Positions 11,501-24,200 of a stretch of DNA of 64,000 bases are shown in pieces. Positions within the stretch are counted from its first letter, which is position 1. Each line of letters opens with the position of its first letter. Under the pieces are notes generated by a model. That model saw only the letters and a list, made by a program, of their open reading frames with translations. It did not search any database and had not been told where the DNA came from. Origin of the DNA: Arcuatula senhousia. Lineage: Eukaryota > Mollusca > Bivalvia > Mytilida > Mytilidae. Location: the NCBI GenBank assembly GCA_963971305.1, contig OZ020311.1:4340001-4404000 (forward strand). Direction: 5' to 3'. The position numbers and the translations under genes are program-made.

Positions 11501-12320
11501 AACCATTTTAGTGTTAACTGAGAAAAAGAACCAATTTTAGTGTAAACTGAGCAAAAGAAACCAGGCATTTTAGTGTAAACTGAGAAAAAGAAACCGTTTT
11601 AGTGTTAATTGAAAAAAGAAAGCATTTTAGTGTTAACTGAGAAAATGAAACCATTTAGTGTTAACTGAGAAAAAGAAAGCATTTTAGTGTTACAGATAAA
11701 AAGAAACCATTTAGTGTTAACTGAGAAAAAGAAAGCATTTTAGTGTTACAGATAAAAAGAAACCATTTAGTGTTAACTGAGAAAAAGAAACCATTTTAGT
11801 GCTACAGAGAAAAAGAAACCATTTTAGTGTTAACTGAGAAATAAGAAACCATTTTAGTGTTAACTGAGAAAAAGTTACCGTTTTAGTGTTAACTGAGAAA
11901 TAAGAAACCATTTTAGTGTTACAGAGAAAAAGACACCATTTTAGTGTAAACTAAGAAAAAGAAAACATTGCAGTGTTAACTGAAAAAAAACATTTTAGTG
12001 TTAACTGAGAAAAAAAAACCATTTTGGTGTTAACTGAGAAAAAGAAAGCATTTTAGTGTTACAGAGAAAAAGAAACCATTTTAATGTTTGGTAAGTGAGA
12101 AAAGGAAATATTTCAGTGTTACATAGAAAAAGTAACAATTCTAGTGTTAACTGAGAAAAAGAAACCATTTCAGTATTAACTGGTAAAAAGAAAGCATTTT
12201 AGTGTAAACTGAGAAAAAGAAAGCATTTAAGTGTTACAGAGAAAAAGAAAGCATTTTAGTGTTAACTGAGAAAAAGAAACCGTTTTGGTGTTAACTGACA
12301 AAAAGGAAGCATTTTAGTGT
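11496..12320. repeat. About 30-bp minisatellite, array A
   Basis: Degenerate tandem repeat of TTTTAGTGTTAACTGAGAAA followed by AAGAAACCAT (30 bp), alternating with a 29-bp form containing GTTACAGAGA. Units are heterogeneous in length by 1-3 bp. ORFs across it are accidental. Confidence 0.9.
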
Positions 12321-13130
12321 TACTATCTGTGTATAAAAAAAATATCTCTAGGTCTCCCAGTTTAAAATTAGTGAGCTACTGTTTTGGGTATGGTTGTGCC
12401 AACTGAAACCTTAAATCTTTCTGCACAAATGCATCATGGTGTAAATTTCCAATCTTTTAAAATTCTGAAATACCGTGGACGAAGTGACCTCTGAGTGGGG
12501 ACATATTTCTTTTTAAGTTGTGTTAATTTATTTTTGACCAAATGCCATCTGGCATAGAAGAACCAGAAGAAGCAGAGGTAGCAATGGGGTATCCGAATGT
12601 CAAAAGTCAGAAAGGGCAGAGACAAAACCAGTAAACACCAACAACAACGGGACAAAAAACAGACAACATGTAAAACATGGAAACACAAAATACTGAATAT
12701 CAATCAACAACGCGAACTCCAGTCGAAACAAGAGTGAACTCAGGTGCTCCAGAAGAGTAAGCAGTTCCTGCTTGCTATAGCACACCCGTCGCGTTGCCAA
12801 TAGTCCATTCAGTGTGTCAAATCCGGTAAAAGAATCCAAAATCAAAACCCTATGACAAACCAACATCTGCACTCATCTGAGAGATCGAAATCCCATATTT
12901 GTCTACAAGTGCATGCTGTCTTCCGTAAAATTTCTTGAGTGGAAACAGCAACCGAGGAGCAACATAATCCTGTGTGAGCAATGTTTGCGTCAGACGTGTA
13001 GCTCTGCTAAGGAAATCGATGTAAGTCCCGCATGCTCTGGAGTAACGAATCAATTGAGATACGTAATTTCCATGAGCTAGAGCGGATAGAATGTTGCTAC
13101 ACAAGAAGGGAAAGTTGACGATTGAAAAGT
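12318..13130 (-). mobile_element. Insert 1 in minisatellite: flank block plus Penelope-like 3' end
   Basis: About 220 bp of non-repetitive sequence (TCTCTAGGTCTCCCAGTTT onward) is followed by a reversed Penelope-like tail (12560-12790) and the reversed last part of the RT (12850-13127: SQLIRYSRACGTYIDF, RLTQTLLTQDYVAPR, QMSADVGLS). The RT part begins inside the IVNFPF motif and is joined directly to array B. A second copy with the same junctions is at 15211-16133. Confidence 0.8.
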
Positions 13131-15212
13131 TGAAACTATTTTAGTGTTACAGAGAAAAAGTAACCATTCTAGGGTTAACTGAGAAAAAAGAAACCATTTC
13201 AGTGTTAACTGAGAAAAAGAAACCATTTTAGTGTTAACTGAGAAAAAAGAAACCATTAAGTGTTAACCGAGAAAAAGAAACCATTTTAGTGTTTACTGAG
13301 AAAAAGAAACCATTTTAGTGTTAACTGAGAAAAGAAACCATTTTAGTGTTAACTGAGAAAAAGAAAGCATTTTAGTGTTAACTAATAAAAAGAAAGCATT
13401 TAAGTGTTACAGAAAAAAAGAAAGCATTTTAGTGTTAACTGAGAAAAAGAAGCCGTTTTGGTGTTAACTGAGAAAAAGAAAGCATTTAAGTGTTACAGAA
13501 AAAAAACCATTTTAGTGTTAACTGAGAAAAAGAAACCATTTTAGTGTTAACTGAGAAAAAAGAAACCATTTTAGTGTTACAGAGAAAAAGAAACCATTTT
13601 AGTGTTACAAAGAAAAAACAAACCATTTAGTGTTAACTGAGAAAAAGAAATCATTTAGTGATACAGAGAAAAAGAACCCATTTTAGTGTTAACTGAGAAA
13701 AAGAAAGCATTTTAGTGTTAACTTAGAAAAAGAAAACATTGTAGTGTTAACTGAGAAAAAGAAACCATTTTAGTGTTACAGAGGAAAAAAACACCATTTT
13801 AGTGTTAACTGAGAAAAAGAAAGCATTTTAGTGTTAACTGAGAAAAAGTTACCGTTTTAGTGAAAACTAAGAAAAAGAAAACATTGTTGTGTTAACTGAA
13901 AAAAGAAACCATTTTAGTGTTAACTGAGAAAAAGAAACAATTTTAGTGTTAACTGAGAAAAAGAAACCGTTTTGGTGTTAACTAAAAAAGTAACCATTCT
14001 TGTGTTAACTGACAAAAGAAAGCATTTTAGTGTTGCACAGAAAAAGAATCCATTTTAATGTTAAGTGAGAGAAAGAATGTATTTTCGTGTTACAGAGAAA
14101 AAGTATTCATTCTAGTGTTAACTTAGAAAAAAGAAACCATTTCAGTGTTAACTGAGAAAAAGAAACCATTGAAACCATTTTAGTGTTAACTGAGAAAAAG
14201 AAAGCATTTAAGTGTTACAGAGAAAAAGAAAGCATTTTAGTGTTAACTGAGAAAAAGAAACCGTTTTGGTGTTAACGGAAAAAAGTAACCATTCTTGTGT
14301 TAACCGAGAAAAAGAAAGCATTTTAGCGTTACAGAGAAAAAATAACCATTTTAATGTTAAGTGAGAAAAAGAAACTATTTTAGTGTTACATAGAAAAAGT
14401 AACAATTCTAGTGTTAACTGAGAAAAAGAAACCATTTTAGTGTTAACTGAGAAAAAGAAAGCATTTTAGTGTTACAGAGAAAAAGAAAGCATTTTAGTGT
14501 TAACGTAGAAAAAGAAAGCATTTAGTGTTAACTGAGAAAAAGAAAGCATTTTAGTGTTAACAAAGAAAAAGAAAGCATTTTAGTGTTACAGAGAAAAAGA
14601 AAGCATTTTAGTGTAAACTTAGAAAAAGAAAGTATTTTAGTGTTAACTGAAAAAAGAAAGCATTTTAGTTCTAACTGAGAAAAAGAAAGCATTTTAGTGT
14701 TACAGAGAAAAGGAAAGCATTTTAGTGTTAACTGATAAAAAGAACCATATTAGTGTTACAGAGAAAAAGAAACCATTTAAGTGTTAACTGAGAAAAGTAT
14801 TCTAGTGTTACAGAGAAAAAAACCATTTTAGTGTTAACTGAGAAAAAGATAGCATTTTAGTGTTTACTGAGAAAAAGAAACCGCTTTAGTTTAAACTAAG
14901 AAAAAGAAAACATTGAAGTGCTAACTGAGAAAAAGAAACCATTTTAGTGTTAACTGAGAAAAGGAAACCATTTTGGTGTTATGTGAGAAAAGTAACCATT
15001 CTTGTGTTAACTGAGAAAAAGAAAGCATTTTAGTGTTACAGAGAAAAAGAAACCATTTTAATGTTAAGTGAGAAAAAGAAACTATTTTGGTGTTAATTGA
15101 GAAAAAGACACCATTTTAGTGTTAACTGAGAAAAAGAAACCATTTTAGTGTTAACTGAGAAAAAGAAACCTTTTTGGTGTTAACTGAGAAAAAGAAAGCA
15201 TTTTAGTGTTAA
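13128..15212. repeat. About 30-bp minisatellite, array B
   Basis: This is the largest block of the TTTTAGTGTTAACTGAG family, about 2.1 kb, with mixed 29/30-bp unit types. No coding potential was seen beyond chance frames. Confidence 0.9.
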
Positions 15213-16133
15213 TTTCAGTGTATAAAAAAACAAAAATGTCTCTAGGTCTCCCAGTTTAAAATCAGTGAGCTACTGTTTTGGGTATGGTTGTGCCAACTGA
15301 AACCATAAATCTTTCTGCACAAATGCATCATGGTGTAAATTTCCAATCTTTTAAAATTCTGAAATCCCGTGGACGAAGTGACCTCTGAGTGGGGACATAT
15401 TTCTTTTTAAGTTGTGTTAATTTATTTTTGACCAAATGCCATCGAGCTGTTGTTTTCCTGTGAGGACTTTAAAAAAACCGAAATCTGCAGTAAATCATAT
15501 TTTTCCTCATCAATTTGTGTCTGTTGCATATTTTTTTAAAAATCCCGCCTAGAAGAACCAGAAGAAGCAGAGGTAGCAATGGGGTATCCGAATGTCAAAA
15601 GTCAGAAAGGGCAGAGACAAAACCAGTAAACACCAACAACAACGGGACAAAAAACAGACAACATGTAAATAAAAACATGGAAACACAAAATACTGAATAT
15701 CAATCAACAACGCGAACTCCAATCGAAACAAGAGTGAACTCAGGTGCTCCGGAAGAGTAAGCAGTTCCTGCTTGCTATAGCACACCCATCGCGTTGCCAA
15801 TAGTCCATTCAGTGTGTCAAATCCGGTAAAAGAAGCCAAAAACAAAACCCTATGAAAAACCAACATCTGCACTCATCTGAGAGATCGAAATCCCATATTT
15901 GTCTACAAGTGCGTGATGTCTTCCGTAAAATTTCTTGAGTGAAGACAGCAACCGAGGAGCAACATAACCCTGTGTGAGCAATTTTTGCGTCAGACGTGTC
16001 GCTCTGCTAAGAAAATCGATGTAAGTCCCGCATGCTCTGGAGTAACGAATCAATTGAAATACGTAAACTCCATAAGCTGGAGCGGATGGAATGTTGCTAC
16101 ACAAGAACGGAAAGTTGACGATTGGAAAGTTGA
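15211..16133 (-). mobile_element. Insert 2 in minisatellite: flank block plus Penelope-like 3' end
   Basis: This is a copy of insert 1 with the same left block (15240-15450), reversed tail (15551-15790) and reversed RT end (15850-16130). It keeps about 100 bp (15451-15550) that insert 1 lacks. The shared left and right junctions mean both inserts derive from one duplication of about 2.9 kb rather than two insertions. Confidence 0.8.
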
Positions 16134-16545
16134 AACTATTTTAGTGTTACAGAGAAAAAGTAACCATTCTAGGGTTAACTGAGAAAAAGAAATCATTTCA
16201 GTGTTAACTGAGAAAAAGAAAAAAAGAAACCATTTAAGTGTTAACTGAGAAAAAAGAAACCATTTTAGTGTTACAGAGAAAAAGAAAGCACTTGAGTGTT
16301 AACTTAGAAAAAGAAACCGTTTTAGTGTTAACTGAGAAAAAGAAACCATTTTAGTGTTAGAGAAAAAGAAACCATTTTAGTGTTACAAAGAAAAACAAAC
16401 CATTTAGTGTTAACTGAGAAAAAAGAAACCATTTTAGTGTTAATTGAGAAAAAAGAAAGCATTTTAGTGTAACAGAAAAAAGACACCATTTTAGTGTTAA
16501 GTGAGAAAAAAAAGCATTCTAGTGTTAACTGAGAAAAAGAAACTG
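16134..16545. repeat. About 30-bp minisatellite, array C
   Basis: Same family as arrays A and B. It starts with the same first units after the RT end (ACTATTTTAGTGTTACAGAG, then a variant with CTAGGGTTAACTGAG) as array B does at 13128. Confidence 0.85.
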
Positions 16546-16699
16546 GGTCAATTATTTGGCATTCTTCGTTTAAATCTTGCCTAAATCCTGTGGAATTAAG
16601 CTCCGCCCAACCCTGTGAATAAATTAGAGTTATACCAATTGAAAGACAGAAGAACAGCGGTCACATGTCACATTAAAGGGCTTTTCCCATTTTGGGATT

Positions 16700-16960
16700 T
16701 TTTATTTAATAATTATCGGTTAAGGTTCGTGGTTCGATCCTCGTCAGGTGTGAAAACTTCATGGACCAATTTTCCGACTCGATCTCTCTTGACAACATTT
16801 GCGAGGATGGTCTCAAGGAATCATTGCTAGTCCTTCGGAAGGGACGAAAAAAGCTTGTACCTTGTAATGGGAGGGCAATACCCTGTCCACGTTAAAGACC
16901 CCTTTCTAGAGTTCGACAAGAGTAGGCTCAATGGGGGCCGCTACAAAGACCACCGTTTAC
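16700..16960 (+). other. SINE-like fragment with tRNA B-box-like motif
   Basis: GTGGTTCGATCCTCGTCAGG resembles a pol III B-box (GGTTCGANNCC). It is followed by AGTCCTTCGGAAGGGACG and CACGTTAAAGACCCCTTT, motifs that recur in molluscan short interspersed repeats. No A-box or cloverleaf could be made out, so a tRNA gene is not called. Sequence 16961-18138 has no recognised gene. Confidence 0.3.
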
Positions 16961-18138
16961 TCGCAATTGCAAACTGGAGAGGGATTTATGGAAGCATTAC
17001 CATGATTAAGCTTGTTTCCCAATCCAGGATATACAAATATGTTTATGAACTTATTATCGGCTAAAAGTTCCGACGTTTTGGGGGTAGAATGTTCTCTTAT
17101 CCTACTACGTATCGTCTGTTCCTTTCTCCAATCAACTTCCTTTATTTCCTCTGATTTATGTAATATTCCCTTGTGTTTCCTTATACAATATCGTAGATGT
17201 CCGAAAGGTCCTAACTGTATGTTAGCACCATGGTACTTGGTCTTTGTTTTCTTATTTCTATATTCCAGTAGCTGGTTCCGGTCAAGCCTATAGACTGGAT
17301 CTCAATATGTTTCGAGCTATATCCTCTTTTCCTTAAGGGATTATTGGTTTAATTCTCCTCTGTGCTTTTGTAGTCTTGGTCGTTACTCATGGTTACTGCA
17401 TATTCGTTTCAATCTAATCCCAAGACCATATGGTATTACTTTTTGTATGTTGCTTGAATAATTTTGATTTCACATTTACGTATAAATGTTTATCCGTTGG
17501 ATTCACATGTCTGTTTTAAAGTGCCCATGTTCAAGTATCACCATTGTGTTGAGAAATTCAATCTGCTTTGTGTTCCACTTCGTGCAGTTCGACCTGTATT
17601 TTGGGTGTATTTGCAAATGTTTTGAACTCTTCTAGTTTTTTAAAGCCATTCGACGTCCAGATTTTAAAGCCAATTTTTCATCGATTTTAAAAAAAAAATG
17701 TTTTTTAGTATGTTCCATCTTTTTACTCATATACATGCAAAGTTAGTTTTTTTCCAAGTTTGGAACCTATTGCAATGACGTCTGTTTGTAAAAACTTTTT
17801 TTGAACTAAAAAACATTGTTCTTCAAAGCATTTTTAATCAATTGTGTTCATCTAAAGGATTGATCTCCAGTTGAGTGTTTGTTTGCAGGCTTCTAAGGCC
17901 TCTTTGATCATTGAACTGATAAATACAGCTTCAATTCATCGAAACAAAACAAAATTGTGATTCCTGGAAGCGGTGTCTTAATAGTGTTTAATTTGTTCAC
18001 AAAGTCAGTTGTGTCTTTCATGTAACTGGGTGTATTGATAACAAATTCATCTAGTTCCTTTTCCATTAGTCCGGCCATTTTCTCTGTTGATGTCCCTCTA
18101 CCGCTTACAATCGTTCGATACGGTTTGTTTTCTTTGTG

Positions 18139-19052
18139 AAAATTTATACTTTAGTAGCAGTCGTAGCAGTCTGGCTTTCCTTTGAACCTGCATTGCACAC
18201 AATATCATTCTGTCTTGGCAATTACTGATACGTACATGTACATATGACATAGTGGTTTCTTGTTTACGAAGATTTGGAGTCAAACGAAAACAAAAACATG
18301 CAAAGGTTCTATGAAAAGGGCAAAATCATTAATAAACAAAACTGAAGCGACACTTATCAAACAACTTTTTTAACTTGCGATGGAATGAGCGCATCATATA
18401 ATTTAGCAAAGGAACTGACACTTTAAAATGTGAATTATCCTTCAATGAGTCTGCCTGAATGAGAATACTTTAGAATAAGAGATATTGCTTAAGGTCTTTT
18501 TTCAGCTTGTTCACATTCTAAGAGCTATGTCTGTACTCGTGTTTTCTGTTTCCATTTGTTGTTGGTTGGAGCTATAATTTTCAATTTTGAATTTCCACTG
18601 GTTTATATAGGTTGTGCTGTGTACACTAGTTCCACTTTTCTTCAATCTTTTCTCCTATTTTTATGCAAAATCAAGTCTTTTGAATATAAGAATCATTAGT
18701 GGATAAATATTTTATGAAAGGATATTGAGTAATGAACATGATAATATAACACATTCGTTAACTCCAAACTACAGCTGCAATAAATTTTTATGAGCTGTAT
18801 GGCAATTTCGGAATTTTATTTCTCATCAGCAGCACTAGAACCTCAACATAGAAAATCCGCACTTATAAAAAAATGTGTTGAAAATGCATAAAACCCAATA
18901 AAATCCGAATAATCCGAAACGTTGACTCCAAATCTTCGTAAACAAGAAACCACTATGTCATATGTACATGTACGTATCAGTAATTGCCAAGACAGAATGA
19001 TATTGTGTGCAATGCAGGTTCAAAGGAAAGCCAGACTGCTACTAAGTATAAA
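18139..19052. repeat. Long inverted repeat, arms of about 130-145 bp
   Basis: The left arm 18139-18283 and the right arm 18922-19052 are reverse complements with very few differences (shared CAATGCAGGTTCAAAGGAAA, CAGTAATTGCCAAGACAGAA and ACGTATCAG). The left arm has one extra 9-bp TCGTAGCAG duplication. They flank about 640 bp with no recognised coding content. This could be a foldback element or a non-autonomous DNA transposon; no target-site duplication is obvious. Confidence 0.8.
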
Positions 19053-20810
19053 TGTTTGTTGAAATAACATATAAAAAGATTAGAACAAGGGTCGATGGGA
19101 CATATTTCAGTAAAATATATAGTCATTCACTATCCAGTATAACATCAAGGGTAATAAACTGTTCTGAGTCTTGTTTATCAGAAGACAAAATATGTACTGG
19201 AAATGACCATTCCCGAATCAATTGACAAGACGACCATGACACCACAACTGAACACCATGCTTATCTAGCAGTTACCGTGACTTATAATTCTTCTGAGAAC
19301 TGTCTCAGCCTGGAATGAGCTATCAGATGTTATACACGGTGAAGGACTCCAAACTGATAGACTCTATGCGTAGATAACATCTTTTCTACCCTGCAGAAGC
19401 TGTGCTCACCGTGGCAGACGGCCGGTCGGATTCTTTCCAATATGTACTTTTTGATTGATTGATTGTTCGTTTGTTTGTTTGTTTGTTTGGTTGGTTATTG
19501 GCTCGTTGGTAATACACCAGTAATAAACCTTTGTGTGACATATACACATGAGAAAATGCATTTGGGTATTCCAAATATATTTCAAGTAAATCGGCCGTAA
19601 TTAATGAAGAAAGGTCGCAGTTGTCCAGCAAGTGGGAAACACACAAAAAAGCAAGATGACTCAGCGCCGTATAAAACAATTAACTTTTGGCTGACCCACC
19701 AAATAATTTAAATCTATATGTGTATTGTCAAAAGTTGTAAATAATGAAGCAGTGTTTGTGAAAATAAGATTACACTGTGATATACGGAAAGAGCATGGTA
19801 AAATATTGATAGAGAGAAGACAACCCCTTTGGAAGTAAGAACATTTCAAGGATACTCTTTAAAAAAGTTACGCATAGGTAGAAAATTTCCAATATCACTC
19901 CTTTTACTAACACTTTATATAGGCGAATAGAGTCTAAAGATTTTTACTAACATGTTAAGGATTTTTCATAACCCTAATTTTATGTCGTATGGAAAGCTTT
20001 AGTGGATCACCACATTAACAATTTATTTACAATTGGTGTCAATGGGGAAATGTTAAAGTTCCATGAGTTCGACAATTCAATAATTTGACGACATGGACGA
20101 ACGTACAAGTTATATTGCGGACGAACGAAGCTTAATGATTTTTAAGAAAAGTTATTTCATTCGATTTGCTTTGATAAGTATAAACTTAAGTTAATGCAGT
20201 TATTTCATTATTCATATTCTGGCGTTCACTAGCATAGAGTGGGCAAACCATAATGAAATAATATTCATCTTCTACTTCTTCTAGATTGCAGTGACAACAT
20301 ATTCTTTCTTTAATCATTGCATAGTGCTTATCTGAATAGCACTGCTTAATTCTTATCAATTAACTATTTATTCATTTATACCAGATGGTCAGTACAATTA
20401 TGGTTTTAAGTTTGAATGTACTGTCTGTAAAGGATACTCTGGAGAACAAAAATTCTTAGAATTTTTCTTTAAGTCATAACTGGCACCTTTGAAATGTTTG
20501 CTTTTTTTACTGTTGCACAAAAACGTAACTAAATTTACAAAAAAGAATGAAAGAAAAGCTTACCTCTAAGATAGATGAAGCAAAATCACTTTGCCCCCTT
20601 GTTTTTCCATTGTAAATAGTAGTCTCGATCACCCAGAGGCTTATCAATAGATGATAAGAGTCTGGAACAGTCCCATTACCTATTTTGTTATGTGTACGTT
20701 CGGAGTACTTTCAGGCTTTATCATAGTATTTGACGAAAATCACTCAACCGTATGTTCAGAATTCCGTGCCTATGGTTCAGTGAATTTATGCAAATGCAAC
20801 AGCGAGATAA
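19053..20810. other. No recognised gene
   Basis: Only a short GTTT microsatellite (about 19466-19490) and chance ORFs were seen. Composition is AT-rich, and no codon-level homology or splice-consistent exons were found. Confidence 0.5.
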
Positions 20811-20978
20811 CTTCTCGAATTGATCAGACACCGGTTTCTTCGTGACCGACTTTTGAAGCAGGGCTATAAGAAAATACGTCTCATACGATCACTAAAAAAA
20901 TTCTTTCTTCGTTATCAGCCACTAGTAGAAAAGTTCAAAATTGAGTTAAAAGATTTGATAGTTAATTGTTTTAATTAG
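20811..20978 (+). pseudogene. Reverse transcriptase C-terminal remnant, Penelope-like (element 3)
   Basis: The frame reads IRHRFLRDRLLKQGYKKIRL, then KKFFFRYQPLVEKFK, and ends at TAG 20976-20978. It aligns in pattern with the C-terminus of element 2 (RFITEKLLKQGYRYHKLV, KYGHLIEKF). The upstream RT is gone. It is too short for a simple ORF search. Confidence 0.65.
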
Positions 20979-21275
20979 TGTTTGACTGGTGTGCTGTACT
21001 GAGATGATCACCTCAATATCCCTATTGTGTCTCACAACTATGTTGTGTTCTATGGTCATTACCGGATCCTAAGATCGCAATGGAAGAGGGAGGTTTGGCG
21101 CCATAAAACCTGGTTTAACCCACCATTTCGTTTGAAATGCCTGTACCAAGTCAGGACCATTGCGATCCACCAGTTATCCGGTATGACTGATTCGTTTTTG
21201 TCATTTTCTCTGGACTATGAGATTGATCATTCAAGTTCGGTAGTTTTGTTATTACCTTTATTGATGTGAGTTGTT
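20979..21275 (+). mobile_element. 3' tail of element 3 with hairpin motif
   Basis: It contains CCTGGTTTAACCCACCATTT and then ATGCCTGTACCAAGTCAGGA, the same arrangement as at 480-536 and 63935-63985, and ends with a similar GGTAGTTTTGTTATTACC block. It is read as the untranslated tail of the element whose RT end is at 20811. Confidence 0.55.
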
Positions 21276-24200
21276 CTCTTATAACATAGCATTTCTTATT
21301 TTATAATAAGACATCATATTTTACATTTTTGAACACAAGTTGGTTTTGTTAACAATAAAAAAAATCGTTTTATCGTTAAATTGTACTCACGGGCGTCTAC
21401 CTGGTTTTGGAAATTGTTTATGTTTATTGGAGTTAAAAATTGGGACATTCTTGATTACAGAACCATACACGTTTGACCAATCCGATTCTCGATTTTGCAG
21501 AACCAGTTGTCAAAAACCACGGAAGACCAATGAAACGTTGAGTTTTTAAAGTTGGTTCATTTCAGATTGAAATGAATCTTGTATGCTAAACACGTCATAT
21601 ACACACATGGTAAAGGTTAAAAGGTATAACGATCGCCACCTAGTGGTTACGAGAAATCAATAGGTGTTTTCCCAGACTCACTACCTTGGTAGTATGAGTT
21701 TGGGTTCGAGACTATGTAAATAGCAGCCATTTTTGGAGATGCAAAATTTTCAAAAATCACTATATCATAGAATTTTACAATACCACTTTGACCAAAGAGG
21801 TATTTTGTCATCAACTTGTTTTTGTTTGCATCAGGGAGTGCATTTTGACGTCATATGACGTCACAATAGTAATTTGAGATTTTTTTCCCGTACTTTTTTT
21901 ACTATGGGAACGTATCCAACTATATCGGACATCACGTGACTTTGGTCACCTATACAGCGAGCGTTATATGGCCATGCGGATTTATATAGAAATGCACGGG
22001 CGTGTTATAGATATTAATGATTTGTGATAAATTTAATCGTTTCCATAAAAATGTGCTGCTATGTTGTAAAAGTATAATAAATTACCAACATTTTGATACC
22101 ATTTTCAATAGATATTGAATTTGGGAAATCACTTCCAATTTGATTTGAAAAAATGTTAAAAATACTGAAAAAAAGTTATATGGCTACCGTGTGAAAATGT
22201 CATCATTTTTGAAAACTACCCTGTTTTGATCGCAAATAACTTTTTTATTTTTAACTATGGTGAAAATGTGCTGCCCATGTGAATATCTTGAAACATGAAA
22301 CTTTAAGATTATATAAACTATATGAGATATTGAAATTGAGAAATCACTTCCAAATCGATTTGAAAATGATAGAATTTTGTCTATTTTAACGATTTTGGGG
22401 TCAAATGAAACTTTATTTTGGCGGTAAAATACAAATTTTGATATATAACTATACAATTGAAACCAGCTTTAATAATAACTTAAATCGAATTATGGATAAA
22501 AAACCTATACAATGATTATATAAGAATGATAATTTTACAAACTATGCTACAATTAATTACTGTAAATTACGTATTTTCTTTCTACTAGTTGTAATGTTAT
22601 ACTCTCTCTCAGCTTTTTATTTTTTTCTGTGTTTTTTTATTTTTATAGATTTTCCGTTTGAATAAATCATTTTAAAGTCAATAATGTTAGTGTGTAAAGG
22701 TGGAATTAATTTCTTAAACAGGTGCCCTTGTTAATTAGATGTCTACCGGTTCAGGTATTACAATATACATGTCATTCAATTAACATCCTGTCTTCTGCGC
22801 GTCTCACAGCGGGAATTACTTCAATTAGTCTAGCCACCTTGAACACAATATAATCACAGCAGTGTGTCAGGTGAAATTTTTCCTTTATTCTGCAAATTAT
22901 AAAAATTATGTTATTTCCCTAGGTGTCTATCTATACAATAAGACACCCCTAAAGCCGGACTAGATTTTTTTCTACAAAATACTCTGAAATAATATTTATT
23001 TGTCAAAGTAAATATAAAGATCTAACTTGTATATATATATTTAAATAAGATAATTAAATCATTTTTTTACGGTTAAGATTTTAAATCGATTAATTTTGTA
23101 AAATAAATGATATTAATATTTTGAATCGTGAGAGCAAGCTAAAGATGTAACCAGTTCAAGGTAATTCGGCAACCAGTATTTCGTATTTCAGCAGAGTTAT
23201 GTAACTTGATTATGACCGATATAGTTGGATATGTTTCCCATTCAAATGTAAAATCTAGATTTTTAGAAAATGTATTTAAGCATTTTTTAAAGTTGTTATA
23301 TTTTTAGTTAGGTCTTTTTGATACTCATAAGATTATGTAAATAAATAAAGACTTATGTTTTTGAGGAAAAATTAGTTTTGATTTTTTCATTCTCCAGACT
23401 ACCCTTTACAGACAGTAGTTTTTAAAAAGTTTTAATTAAATGCCGTAACTTGTGTTCTTTGACTGTATAAAGCCTATTAACAATTAATCAATTGGTCAAA
23501 ATTCCGTTTGATTTAAAGATCTCTTATTCATTCTAATTACTTTGATTGGTAAAAAAAACACAATTAATTATTAATGACTTTAAAAAAAAAACATATGGTC
23601 CTTGAACGAAAATACTAGCACTTATTTTAGTAGAATCGGTGGCGACCTCTAGGAAAATTGTTATTTCCGGTGATAACTTTGGCGGTACAAAGAAATCTTT
23701 TGAAATATTTTTATCAGTTACTAAGCAATGGATCACTGTTTTTTATTGAAGACAAGTAATTTACACAGTATGTAAAACTCTTAAATTTTTAGCAAATTAC
23801 AAGAGTTGCATAGACTCGACAGTTTAATGATTTTGACTATCGAAGTCGAGAAAAATGATGTGTTTTTACAAGAAAAAATGTAAACAAATGTAGATTTGGT
23901 GTCTCCTATCATTGATATATTGTTAAGTACCTTAATAAATCTCAATTCAACATTAACACAAATTTCTTATGGATGCATAATTTTATTGTGAATCGAGGAT
24001 CATGTGTTTGCTCAATGTGTAAAGTGCAACATGCATGTCATTCGCTGATCAGTGCTCGGGTTCTGTTCATTAATTGTATAATGTATTTCGAAACTGAAAC
24101 ATTTGTTGTAGATTTGGATATGCTACTCAACATCAATGTATATACAGAGATTCAAGCAGCTGTGTGTGATTACATTGAAGCATTACAGAGATTTGAATCC

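Noticed and set aside
11496..16545. CRISPR-like array
   Set aside because: Repeats of about 30 bp are contiguous with no unique spacers and vary in length; this is a eukaryotic minisatellite.
16740..16765. tRNA gene
   Set aside because: GTGGTTCGATCC resembles a B-box, but no A-box, acceptor stem or anticodon arm can be drawn around it.
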